From positions 1 through 58,690 of the forward strand of contig PXQV01000008.1 of assembly GCA_003021175.1 (NCBI GenBank): a stretch of DNA of 58,690 nt, written 5' to 3'. Source of the DNA: Halobacteriales archaeon QH_7_66_36. Lineage in GTDB: Archaea > Halobacteriota > Halobacteria > Halobacteriales > Haloarculaceae. The notes beneath the pieces were generated by a model. The model worked only from the letters and a program-made list of their open reading frames with translations, did no database searches and was not told where the DNA came from. A program made the translations under genes and the position numbers. Shown here piece by piece: positions 35,179 through 43,580 of the stretch (its first letter is position 1; the number at the start of each line of letters is the position of its first letter).

Positions 35179-36913
35179 GCGGGTCGCGCTCCCGCTTGTC
35201 GCCGCCGCGACGGCCGCCCTGCTGGTCGTCATGCTCTACTATCCGGTCGGGACCGTCCTCGTCGAGGCGGTCACCGGCGACAGCGGTCTCTCGCTCGCGC
35301 CCGTCCTCGACGTGTTGGCCGATCCGTTCTACGTCGGCGCGCTCGCAGGGGTGTTCCGCGACCCGGCGGGCGTTCCAGCCGGTATCGCCACGTGGCTGCG
35401 CGCGCCTGACGTGCCCGGATTCGGCCTGTTCGGCTTCACCGCGTGGCAGGCGTTGCTCTCGACCGTGGCGAGCCTCGCGCTCGGGCTGCCGGGCGCGTAC
35501 GCGCTGGCCCGCTTCGAGTTTCCCGGGCGGCGGACGGTGGAGTCGCTCACTGCCGTCCCGTTCGTCCTCCCGTCGATCATGGTCGCGGTCGGCTTCGTCG
35601 CCGCGTTCGGGGCGAACGGCCCGGTGAACGACCTGCTGCGTGCCCTCGGGCTACCGACGCTGGAACTCGTCTTCACGCTGGAGGTGATCGTCCTCGCGCA
35701 CGCCTTCTACAACGCGCCGCTGGTGGTTCGGGTCGTGGCCGCCGCGTGGGAGGGGGTCGACGCGCGCGCCGTGGAGACGGCGCGGTCGCTGGGCGCGTCA
35801 CCGAGTCGGGCGTTCCGAGACGTGGTGCTCCCGCAGTTGCTCCCCGCGGTCGCGACCGGCGCGCTGCTGACGTTCATCTTCACGTTCATGTCGTTTCCCA
35901 TCGTGCTCGCGCTCGGCGGCCTGAAGCTCGCGACCGTCGAGGTGTGGCTGTTCGACCGCGTGCAGAATCTCCAACTCACGGAGGCGGCGGCGCTCGCGGT
36001 GCTCGAAACGGTCGTCTCGCTCGCGCTCACCTACGCGTATCTCCGCTACGAGGCGGCCGCCTCGCGCGGCGACCGGGTGGCCGCGCCGCTCGCCCGCGAC
36101 CGACTGTTCGGCCGTCTCGACGCGACGCGGGTCGCCCTGCTCGGCTACGGCCTCGTCGTCGGGGTCGTCTTCCTGCTCCCCATCGTGAGCATGCTCGCCG
36201 CCAGCGTCACCGGGCCGAACGGCCTCACGACCCGCTACTACGAGTTCCTGCTCAGACAGGAGGCGGCGACCTCCGGAACAGCGCCGGGCGTGGCGGTGCG
36301 CAACAGCCTCCTCTTCGGCATCGGGACGCTCGCGTTCGCGGTGCCGATGGGCCTCGTGTTGGCACTCGCGTCCGTCCGGGAGGGGGTCGCCGCCCGGTTC
36401 GTCGGCGTGGCCGCGATGGCACCCTTCGCCGTGAGCGGCGTCGTCGTCGGCCTCGGCCTGCTGGAGGGCCTCGTCTTCGGCGTCGAGGTGTTCGGCGCGC
36501 GGCTCACCGTGTCGGGACCGGTCGCCATCGTCGTCGCGCACGCGGTCGGCGCGTACCCGTTCGTCGTCCGGAACGTCGCGCCGCTGCTCGGGCGACTGGA
36601 CCGTCGGCTCGTCGAGTCGGCGCGTGCGCTGGGTGCGACCCGGGCCCGCGCACTCGTGGACATCGAGGTGCCGCTCGTGATGCCGGGGATCGCCGCCGGA
36701 GCCGCCTTCGCGTTCGCCATCTCGATCGGCGAGTTCGACTCGACGGTCATTCTCGCGGAAGGATCGGGCGCGTACACGATGCCCGTCGCCGTCGAGCGGT
36801 TCCTCACCGACCGGACGCTCGGTCCCGCGACGGCGATGGGGTCGGTGCTGCTCGCCGTCACCGCCTGTTCGTTCCTCGTCATCGACCGGGGCGGAGGTCG
36901 GTACCGTGAGTAG
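35135..36913 (+). CDS. thiP: Thiamine ABC transporter, fused permease
   Basis: The 592-residue protein is a tandem permease with about 12 helices and two EAA-type loops: ETARSLGASPSRAFRDVVLPQLLP in the first half and ESARALGATRARALVDIEVPLVMPG in the second. Each contacts one ATPase subunit. Fused permeases of this length are typical for ThiP and the iron-type FbpB. Context with thiB favours thiamine. It overlaps thiB upstream by 44 nt and thiQ downstream by 8 nt. Confidence 0.9.
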   Translation: MAGPRTGPAKSRRAERVALPLVAAATAALLVVMLYYPVGTVLVEAVTGDSGLSLAPVLDVLADPFYVGALAGVFRDPAGVPAGIATWLRAPDVPGFGLFGFTAWQALLSTVASLALGLPGAYALARFEFPGRRTVESLTAVPFVLPSIMVAVGFVAAFGANGPVNDLLRALGLPTLELVFTLEVIVLAHAFYNAPLVVRVVAAAWEGVDARAVETARSLGASPSRAFRDVVLPQLLPAVATGALLTFIFTFMSFPIVLALGGLKLATVEVWLFDRVQNLQLTEAAALAVLETVVSLALTYAYLRYEAAASRGDRVAAPLARDRLFGRLDATRVALLGYGLVVGVVFLLPIVSMLAASVTGPNGLTTRYYEFLLRQEAATSGTAPGVAVRNSLLFGIGTLAFAVPMGLVLALASVREGVAARFVGVAAMAPFAVSGVVVGLGLLEGLVFGVEVFGARLTVSGPVAIVVAHAVGAYPFVVRNVAPLLGRLDRRLVESARALGATRARALVDIEVPLVMPGIAAGAAFAFAISIGEFDSTVILAEGSGAYTMPVAVERFLTDRTLGPATAMGSVLLAVTACSFLVIDRGGGRYRE

Positions 36914-37910
36914 CCTCACGCTCGACGGCGTGGCGAAACGCTACGGCGACGCGACCGCGCTCGCGGACGTGGACCTCACCGTGCGCGACGGAGAGTTCTT
37001 CACGCTCGTCGGTCCTTCAGGGTGTGGCAAGACGACCACCCTCCGGACGATTGCCGGCTTCGAGACGCCGACCGCGGGCGACGTTCGCTTCGGCGTCGAC
37101 TCCGTGCTCGGCGTCCCGCCCGAGGACAGAGACGTGGGCGTCGTCTTCCAGCAGTACGCGCTGTTCCCCCACATGAGCGTCGGCGAGAACGTCGCGTACG
37201 GCCTCCGGTTCACCGACTGCGGGACGCGGTCGCCCGACGCACGCGTCGCTGAACTGCTCGAACTCGTCGGGCTGGCGGGGTTCGCGGACCGCGAACCGGC
37301 CGAGTTGTCGGGCGGCCAACAGCAGCGGGTCGCGCTCGCGCGGGCGCTCGCCCCCGAACCGGGCCTCCTCTTGCTCGACGAACCGATGAGCGCGCTCGAC
37401 GCGCGGCTCCGCGAGCGGTTGCGCCGCGAGGTGCGCGACATCCAGCAGACGCTCGGCGTGACGACGGTGTACGTCACCCACGATCAGGCGGAGGCGCTGG
37501 CCGTCTCCGACCGCGTGGCCGTCATGTCAGAGGGCCGGATCGAACAGGTCGGACCACCGGAGCAGGTGTACCGCGAGCCGGCCACCCGGTTCGTCGCGGA
37601 GTTCGTCGGCGAGAACAACGTGTTCGCCGGCACCGTCCGCGACGGAACGGTCGACGTTGGACCGACCTCGTTCGAACTCCCGGCCACGGACGGGCCGGTC
37701 ACCTTCTGCGTCCGGCCCGAAGCGATGCGGGTCGGCGGGGAGACGAACACCGTGACCGGGCGCGTCGAGTACGCCGAGTTTCTCGGCGACGCCGTCCGGG
37801 TCGGTCTCGCGTGGAACGGTCACGAACTGACCGTTCGGACCGATACCGTTCCCGACGGCGACGAGTTGACCGTCGGCTTCGACCCCGACGACGCCGTCCT
37901 CGTCGAGTGA
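36906..37910 (+). CDS. thiQ: Thiamine ABC transporter, ATP-binding protein
   Basis: The 334-residue ATPase (GTG start) has Walker A GPSGCGKTT (36-44), signature LSGGQQQR, Walker B LLLLDEP, and a switch histidine in YVTHDQ. A C-terminal TOBE-like regulatory domain (about 240-334) makes it longer than bacterial ThiQ and closer to FbpC/PotA-type subunits. It energises uptake through ThiP. It is the last gene of the operon; the convergent ilvA follows after 1 nt. Confidence 0.9.
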   Translation: MSSLTLDGVAKRYGDATALADVDLTVRDGEFFTLVGPSGCGKTTTLRTIAGFETPTAGDVRFGVDSVLGVPPEDRDVGVVFQQYALFPHMSVGENVAYGLRFTDCGTRSPDARVAELLELVGLAGFADREPAELSGGQQQRVALARALAPEPGLLLLDEPMSALDARLRERLRREVRDIQQTLGVTTVYVTHDQAEALAVSDRVAVMSEGRIEQVGPPEQVYREPATRFVAEFVGENNVFAGTVRDGTVDVGPTSFELPATDGPVTFCVRPEAMRVGGETNTVTGRVEYAEFLGDAVRVGLAWNGHELTVRTDTVPDGDELTVGFDPDDAVLVE

Positions 37911-37911
37911 G

Positions 37912-39123
37912 TCACACCAGCACGTCCACCTCGTACCCCTCGGCTTCGAGTTCGGCGATGAGTTGCGCGACGTGTTCGTGGCCGCGCGTCTCCAGATCGA
38001 TCTCCACGTCCGTCGCCCCAACGCTCGTATCCAGCGACGTGCGCTCGTGTTTGATGCCGTAGATGTTGGCACGAGCGCCGGCGATGATCTCGATGAGGCC
38101 TTCGAGCGCGCCGGGTCGGTCCTTGAGCGTGGTGCGGATCTTCAGATAGCGGCCGTCCTCCACCAGTCCGCGGGTGATGACGTTCCGGAGCACGTTCAGG
38201 TCGATGTTTCCCCCGCAGAGTGCCGGAACGATCACCTCGCTTTCCTCGTAGGCGAACGCCTCTTCGACGACCGCCGCGAGCGCGATTGCCCCGGCCCCTT
38301 CCACGAGCGTCTTCGAGCGTTCGAGCAGGTCGACGAGCGTGCGGGCGATAGCCGCGTCGTCGACGGTGACCACCCTGTCGACCCGCTCCTCGATCACATC
38401 GAAGGTTGCCCGTCCGGGCTTGCCGACAGCGATTCCGTCTGCGATTGTGTCGGTCGCGTCGCGTTCGACCGGTTCGCCCTTGTGGAGCGACTCCGCCATC
38501 GCCGACGAACCTTTGGCCTGCACGCCGACGACGCGCGTGTCGGGGCCGTCCGCCTTCACCGCCGTCGCGATGCCGGAGATCAGGCCGCCACCGCCGACGG
38601 GAACGACGACCGTATCCAGTGACGGCAGGTCCTCGACCAGCTCCAGGCCGAGCGTCCCCTGTCCGGCCATGACGTGTTCGTCGTCGAACGCGTGAACGTA
38701 GGTGCGGCCCTCCTCGGTCTCGATCTCGTGGGCCTTCTCCTGTGCCGTGTCGTAGTCGACGCCGTGGAGGACCACCTCCGCGCCGTAGGCGCGCGTGGCC
38801 TCCACCTTCGAGACGGGCGCGTACTCCGGCATGACTATCTTGGCGTCCACGCCGGCGCGGTCGGCCGCGAGCGCGACGCCCTGTGCGTGGTTGCCGGCGC
38901 TGGCCGTGACGACGCCGGCCGACCGCTCTGCGTCGTCGAGTTGCGCCATCTTGTTCGTCGCGCCGCGGATCTTGAACGACCCGGTCCGCTGGAGATTCTC
39001 CAGTTTCAGATGGATCTCCGCGCCCGTCAGGTCCGAGAACGTGTGCGAGTAGTCGAGCGGCGTGTGTCGCGCCACCTCCATCACCCGCTGGCGCGCTTCG
39101 AGGACGGCAGCGACGTCCAACAT
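37912..39123 (-). CDS. ilvA: Threonine ammonia-lyase
   Basis: The 403-residue PLP enzyme has the cofactor lysine K51 in SFKIRGATNK, a phosphate-binding glycine loop VGGGGLISGIA, and a C-terminal ACT domain (about 325-403, TTLKDRPGALEGLIEIIAG). It turns threonine into 2-oxobutyrate for isoleucine synthesis. The ACT domain suggests feedback control. The ATG at 39123 gives the standard N-terminus, and AACCCATAG on the minus strand about 26 nt upstream can act as TATA. Confidence 0.92.
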   Translation of the reverse strand: MLDVAAVLEARQRVMEVARHTPLDYSHTFSDLTGAEIHLKLENLQRTGSFKIRGATNKMAQLDDAERSAGVVTASAGNHAQGVALAADRAGVDAKIVMPEYAPVSKVEATRAYGAEVVLHGVDYDTAQEKAHEIETEEGRTYVHAFDDEHVMAGQGTLGLELVEDLPSLDTVVVPVGGGGLISGIATAVKADGPDTRVVGVQAKGSSAMAESLHKGEPVERDATDTIADGIAVGKPGRATFDVIEERVDRVVTVDDAAIARTLVDLLERSKTLVEGAGAIALAAVVEEAFAYEESEVIVPALCGGNIDLNVLRNVITRGLVEDGRYLKIRTTLKDRPGALEGLIEIIAGARANIYGIKHERTSLDTSVGATDVEIDLETRGHEHVAQLIAELEAEGYEVDVLV

Positions 39124-39319
39124 AGTCTCGGCTACCCAGTCCGGGGTTCTATGGGTTTCGGGAAAAGTGGGGAAGGAACGTGTGCAATTGTTTGTAGCGC
39201 GGGGCGCATAATAAACCCCAGCCATCCAGAGTGAAAGTGAAATCGCACCACAGGAGCGTGATGAAAGTGGCGTCAGACGAGTGTCGGCCGGGTGTCAGGG
39301 ACGAGCCAACAGCACGACG

Positions 39320-40126
39320 TTAGTACAGCACGTGTTCGGTGTCGTAGGAGCCGAGCACGCGCACCCAGCCGTCCGCGGCGATCTCCTCGATGTCAGCCAG
39401 CGCGCGGTCCGTGCGGTCCTCGTAGAGGCCGGCCTCAATGTCGATGTGGAACACGTAGTCGCCGAGTCGCTCGCCGGAGGGCCGCGACTCGACGCGAGAG
39501 AGGTTGATGTCCTGCTCGGCGAACGGTTCGAGCAGGTCGAGTAGGAGACCGGGGTAGTTCTGGTTCGGATACACGACGAGCGACGTTTTTCCGCCAGCTT
39601 CGGTCCGCTCTGCTTCGGCCGCGAGCACGACGAACCGGGTGGCGTTCGAGGTACGGTCCTGAATGTCCTCCGCGAGGACGCGCAGGTCGCCGTCGGCGTT
39701 GTCAGGGTGGCCGACGCCCGCCACGCTCGCGTCCTCACGGGCGCGTTCGACGCCGCGTGCGGTCGACGCGACTGCCTCCAGCGTCGCGTCGGGATACTCG
39801 CGGTCGAGATAGTCTCGACACTGTGCGAGCGCCTGTGCGTGGCTGGCGACGGTGTCGAACGTCTTCTCCTGTGCGAGCAGCGCGTGTCGGATTGGCGTGA
39901 CTATCTCCTGAACGACGGCGACGTTTCGGTCGGCCAGCGCGTCCAGCGACTCGGTGACGCTCCCCTCGATGCTGTTCTCAATGGGGACGACGCCGCGGTC
40001 GTACTCGCCGGTCGACACCCCTTCGACGATGGCGGCCACCGACTCCGTGAACGTCACCTCGTCGGCGACGGCGCGCGTCGCGCGGTGTGAGTAGGTCCCT
40101 TCTGGCCCCAGCGTGAGTGCTTGCAT
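39320..40126 (-). CDS. pheA: Prephenate dehydratase
   Basis: The 268-residue monofunctional enzyme starts MQALTLGPEGTYSHRATRAV and has the TRF-type catalytic motif as SNATRFVVLA. A C-terminal ACT domain with KTSLVVYPNQNYPGLLLDLLE and SRVESRPSGERLGDYVF follows; ESRP is the phenylalanine-binding motif. It converts prephenate to phenylpyruvate and should be inhibited by phenylalanine. No chorismate mutase domain is fused. A TATA-like CTGATACCC lies about 24 nt upstream. Confidence 0.93.
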   Translation of the reverse strand: MQALTLGPEGTYSHRATRAVADEVTFTESVAAIVEGVSTGEYDRGVVPIENSIEGSVTESLDALADRNVAVVQEIVTPIRHALLAQEKTFDTVASHAQALAQCRDYLDREYPDATLEAVASTARGVERAREDASVAGVGHPDNADGDLRVLAEDIQDRTSNATRFVVLAAEAERTEAGGKTSLVVYPNQNYPGLLLDLLEPFAEQDINLSRVESRPSGERLGDYVFHIDIEAGLYEDRTDRALADIEEIAADGWVRVLGSYDTEHVLY

Positions 40127-40342
40127 GTACGCGCCTACTCCTGTCGAGGGTATCAGCGTGTCGGCGCGACCGACCTCGGTCGGGGAGCGGACGCTACCGA
40201 CCACTCGAAATGGCGGACAGGCGGCCCGTGGCCGGGACGACGACGGGTGGGCCACACCAGCGCGCAGGCCCGTCGTCGCTGTGGTCACGTCACGGAACGG
40301 CTGGTCGCGGATTCGTATATAAATCTCAGCCTCCCGGGCCGG

Positions 40343-40551
40343 TAGTGTTCAGTTAAGAGTGACTCCGGAGCGTAGGATGGCAACACGGTGTAGAAAGCCT
40401 CCGGTCGCTGCGGTCGCACGACTCGCTGCGCTCCGCAGCCTCCCTTTGATCGGCTTACGGTGCTTGCGTCGTCGGGCTTCCCGCAGCGACCGGCCCCTTT
40501 CAGTCCCACCCGACCGCAGTTGCTCAGACAGCTATCGCGTATCCAAACACC
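40343..40551 (+). repeat. Structured dispersed element, copy C
   Basis: It starts TAGTGTTCAGTTAAGAGTGACTCC in two parts (40343 on) and ends near CCAAACACC. GAAAG (40393-40397) pairs with CTTTC (40497-40501). The inner stem CGGTCGCTGCGG (40402-40413) is perfectly complementary to CCGCAGCGACCG (40481-40492). Compared with copies A and D one A-T pair has become G-C on both sides. The rest of the gap between pheA and lpdA (40127-40342 and 40552-40604) shows no gene. Confidence 0.75.
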
Positions 40552-40604
40552 GTCTCCGGGCCGACCCCTATCTAAAAGAATTCACGTGAATTCGTGAATT
40601 TCCG

Positions 40605-42029
40605 CTACCGATTCAGCGTGTGGATGGCGGCGTCCTCAGCGTTCTTTACGGCCTCCATCACGGCCTCCGACAGCGTGGGATGAGTGTGGACGGTCGAGCC
40701 GACATCTTCGAGGGTCGCGCCCATCTCGATAGCGAGGCCGACCTCCGCGATGAGTTCGGAGGCCTCGGGCCCGACGATCTGTGCGCCGAGCAGGAAGCCG
40801 GTGTCGGCGTCCGCGACGACGCGGACGAAACCCTCCGACTCGCGGAGGGTGAGCGCCCGTCCGGAGGCGTGCATCGGCATCTGTCCGACCGTCGGATCGA
40901 AGCCGGCCTCCTCCGCCTCCGCCTCGGTCATCCCGACGGTGCCGACCTCCGGGTCGGTGAACACCGCGTTCGGAATCGACTGGAAGTCCATCGCCGCTGG
41001 CTCCTCGGCGATGACCTCCGCGACCACCTCGCCCTCGGCAGAGGCCTTGTGCGCGAGCATCGGCTCACCGGCCACGTCGCCGACGGCGTAGATACCGTCC
41101 ACGTTCGTCTCGCCGTAGTCGTCGGTGTCGAGGAAGCCCCGTTCGGTTGGGTCGAGACCGACGTTCTCCAAGCCGAGCGTGTCCGTGACCGGCTGTCGGC
41201 CGACGGCGACGAGCACCGTGTCGGCGTCGTAGGTGGCCGTCTCGCCCCCCTCTGTCTCAGTCGTGACGCGGACGCCGTCGCCCTGCGGCTCCCACTCGCT
41301 CGCGCCTTCGCCGAAGTTGAACTCGACGCCCAGCTCCTCGGCGCGCTTCCGGACGACCCGCCCGACATCCTCCTCGTAGGCCGGAAGCGCGGCGTGGAGC
41401 ATCTCGACGACGGTCACGTCGCTCCCCAGCTTGGCGTACGTGGTCGACAGCTCCATCCCGATGTAGCCGGCCCCGACGACGACCAGCGACTCGGGGACGG
41501 AGTCGAGATCCAGCGCGTGTTTCGACGAGAGCACGTGCTCGCCGTCGAACGCGAAGCCCGGCACCTCGATCGGTCGCGACCCGGTCGCGATGATCGCGTG
41601 TTCGTACTCGAGGGTCTCCGAGCCTTGGCCCTCGCCGCCGTGTGCGACCCGAACAGTCCCCTCGCTCGCGAACTCCGCAGTCCCTTCGACGAGGTTGACG
41701 CCGTTCGCCTTGCACAGTTTCTCGACGCCGCCCGTCAACTGGTCGACGACGCCGTCCTTCCACGACTGGAGGCCTGCCATGTCGACGGCGGGGTCAGCGT
41801 GGATACCCATCTCCTCGGCGGCGGCGGCCTCGTGGGCCGTGTCCGCGCCGGTGATGAGCGCCTTCGACGGGATACAGCCGCGGTTCAGACAGACGCCGCC
41901 GTAGGCGTCGCGCTCAACGAGCGTCGTGTCGAGGCCCAGCTGCGCCGCGCGGATGGCGGCCACGTATCCACCCGGCCCGGCGCCGATGACGAGTACCTCC
42001 GTCCCCGTCGAGATGTCTCCAACGACCAT
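40605..42029 (-). CDS. lpdA: Dihydrolipoyl dehydrogenase (E3)
   Basis: The 474-residue flavoprotein has the FAD site VLVIGAGPGGYVAA, the redox disulfide C47/C52 in GGVCLNRGCIPSK, the NAD site VVVGAGYIGMELS, and a C-terminal catalytic HTHPTLSEA. It reoxidises dihydrolipoyl groups of E2 with NAD+. It is the last gene of the dehydrogenase block, but rtcB lies between it and pdhC. All catalytic residues are intact. Confidence 0.95.
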   Translation of the reverse strand: MVVGDISTGTEVLVIGAGPGGYVAAIRAAQLGLDTTLVERDAYGGVCLNRGCIPSKALITGADTAHEAAAAEEMGIHADPAVDMAGLQSWKDGVVDQLTGGVEKLCKANGVNLVEGTAEFASEGTVRVAHGGEGQGSETLEYEHAIIATGSRPIEVPGFAFDGEHVLSSKHALDLDSVPESLVVVGAGYIGMELSTTYAKLGSDVTVVEMLHAALPAYEEDVGRVVRKRAEELGVEFNFGEGASEWEPQGDGVRVTTETEGGETATYDADTVLVAVGRQPVTDTLGLENVGLDPTERGFLDTDDYGETNVDGIYAVGDVAGEPMLAHKASAEGEVVAEVIAEEPAAMDFQSIPNAVFTDPEVGTVGMTEAEAEEAGFDPTVGQMPMHASGRALTLRESEGFVRVVADADTGFLLGAQIVGPEASELIAEVGLAIEMGATLEDVGSTVHTHPTLSEAVMEAVKNAEDAAIHTLNR

Positions 42030-42080
42030 GACTGGCAGTTTCCGCCGCTGGCTGGTAGTTCTTGTGAAGCGTCGACCGCG

Positions 42081-43529
42081 TCACGCCAGCGCCTTCAGGT
42101 TGTGAACCACGTCGAGCCAGTCGTCCACCGTCGCAGTCGGTTCGAGCGCGGCGGCGATCCGTTCGGCCGGCTTGTACGCCATCGGCGCCTCGTCGAGCAC
42201 GCCGTCGACGACCGACTCCGAGTACACCCCCTCCATCGTCGCCTCGAACTCGTCGAGCGTGAGCGACTCGTGCGCGTCGCGGCGACCCATCACCCGCCCC
42301 GCGCCGTGGGGAGCCGTCTGATGATATTCGTCGTTTCCCGCTCCGGTGGCGAGCACCGACCCGTCGGCCATGTTGAACGGCACGACGAGCCGCTGGCCCT
42401 CGCGAGCGGGCGTCGCTCCCTTTCGTATTGTCAAATCAGTGAAGTCTATATAGTTATGGATCGACTGAAACCGCTCGTCGGGCTCGACATCGAGCGCCTC
42501 GCAGATGGCGTCGATCATGAGCGTGCGGTTCCAACGGGCGTACTGCTGGGCGAACAGCATGTCGACGTAGTAGCCGTGCGCCTCGCGGCCGTCGAGCCAG
42601 TCGAGATCCGCGTTCCGGTCGACGTGTCCGGGCGCGAGCGACGATAGCTCGTCGAAGACCGCCTCGATCTCGCTCCCCTCGAAGTCCGCGCGGACGCGCT
42701 CCTTCCGGACGTGAGATTCGCCCATTCCACCGGTGATCCACCGGAACAGCTCGCCGTCCCCGACCGTGTCTGGGTCGAACTTCACGTAGGGGACGAGTTC
42801 GTCGGGGAGCGCCTCACGAATCTGGTCGGCGTTCCGGTAATCCGTCGCCGTCGACTGCCAGTGTTCCGCGACGGCCTTGCCGAGATACCGCGAGCCGCTG
42901 TGGATCACGAGCCAGTAGTCGCCCGACTCGCGGGCCTGCGCGAACTCGACGAAGTGGTTCCCCCCACCGAGGGTGCCGGCGCTCTTGATCACGTGATCCG
43001 TCCCTTGGCGCTGGTCGGCGAGCACGCGCCGACACAGATCTTTGAAGTAGTCGCCGTCGTAGCCGTCGAACTCGAACGTCGCAGGGTCGATTGGCTCGCC
43101 GTGTCGCGCCTCGAAGGCGTCGTCGAACCGCTCGAAGACGCGGGTCGCGCGCTCGAACGGGAACTCGTCGACGAGATGCACCGCGTCGTCGTACGAGTGG
43201 ACCGACCGCCCCATCGGCACGGCGTCGCGAACCCGGCGCTCGCGCTCCGCGTCCGAGCACGGAAGGTCGTCGCCGAGATTCGCGGCGGCCATGCCACACC
43301 CCACGTCGACGCCGACGATGTTCGGTACCACGCGGTCGGGCAGGGGCATCGTGAAGCCGACGGGCGCGCCCGCCCCCCAGTGGGTGTCGGGCATGATTCG
43401 GACGGGTTCGGTGAACGCCGGATGGTCGATGAGTTCCCGAATCTGGTCGAGACAGTTCTCCTCGACGAGCGACTCGTCGTCGACCAGCACCCGAGCGTCC
43501 GTGTGCGCGCCGCGCAGTTCGATAGCCAT
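42081..43529 (-). CDS. rtcB: RNA-splicing ligase RtcB
   Basis: The 482-residue protein has MPDTHWGAGAPVGFTMPL, the metal-binding cysteine in VDVGCGM, GGGNHFVEFA, a metal histidine in IHNYIDF, and PHGAGRVMGR with the guanylylated histidine. It joins tRNA exons in archaea after intron removal. Residues FQSIHNYIDFTDLTIRK are written in rare AT-rich codons (42421-42470) unlike the rest. A promoter-like GTTCTATTCC on the minus strand lies about 26 nt upstream, so it may be transcribed apart from pdhC. Confidence 0.92.
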   Translation of the reverse strand: MAIELRGAHTDARVLVDDESLVEENCLDQIRELIDHPAFTEPVRIMPDTHWGAGAPVGFTMPLPDRVVPNIVGVDVGCGMAAANLGDDLPCSDAERERRVRDAVPMGRSVHSYDDAVHLVDEFPFERATRVFERFDDAFEARHGEPIDPATFEFDGYDGDYFKDLCRRVLADQRQGTDHVIKSAGTLGGGNHFVEFAQARESGDYWLVIHSGSRYLGKAVAEHWQSTATDYRNADQIREALPDELVPYVKFDPDTVGDGELFRWITGGMGESHVRKERVRADFEGSEIEAVFDELSSLAPGHVDRNADLDWLDGREAHGYYVDMLFAQQYARWNRTLMIDAICEALDVEPDERFQSIHNYIDFTDLTIRKGATPAREGQRLVVPFNMADGSVLATGAGNDEYHQTAPHGAGRVMGRRDAHESLTLDEFEATMEGVYSESVVDGVLDEAPMAYKPAERIAAALEPTATVDDWLDVVHNLKALA

Positions 43530-43580
43530 GCTCCACTCGTAGTTGATGGCCCGCGGAATAGAACCTGCCGGTCGAGCGGG

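Noticed and set aside
40620-42647. 675-codon plus-strand open frame opposite lpdA and rtcB
   Set aside because: It is the antisense of two clear genes. Its residue pattern (runs of D/R/V/H) is typical of GC-rich shadow frames.
42081-43529. Intein in rtcB
   Set aside because: Length is normal (482) and all motifs are continuous. Only a codon-use patch remains, reported as a separate observation.
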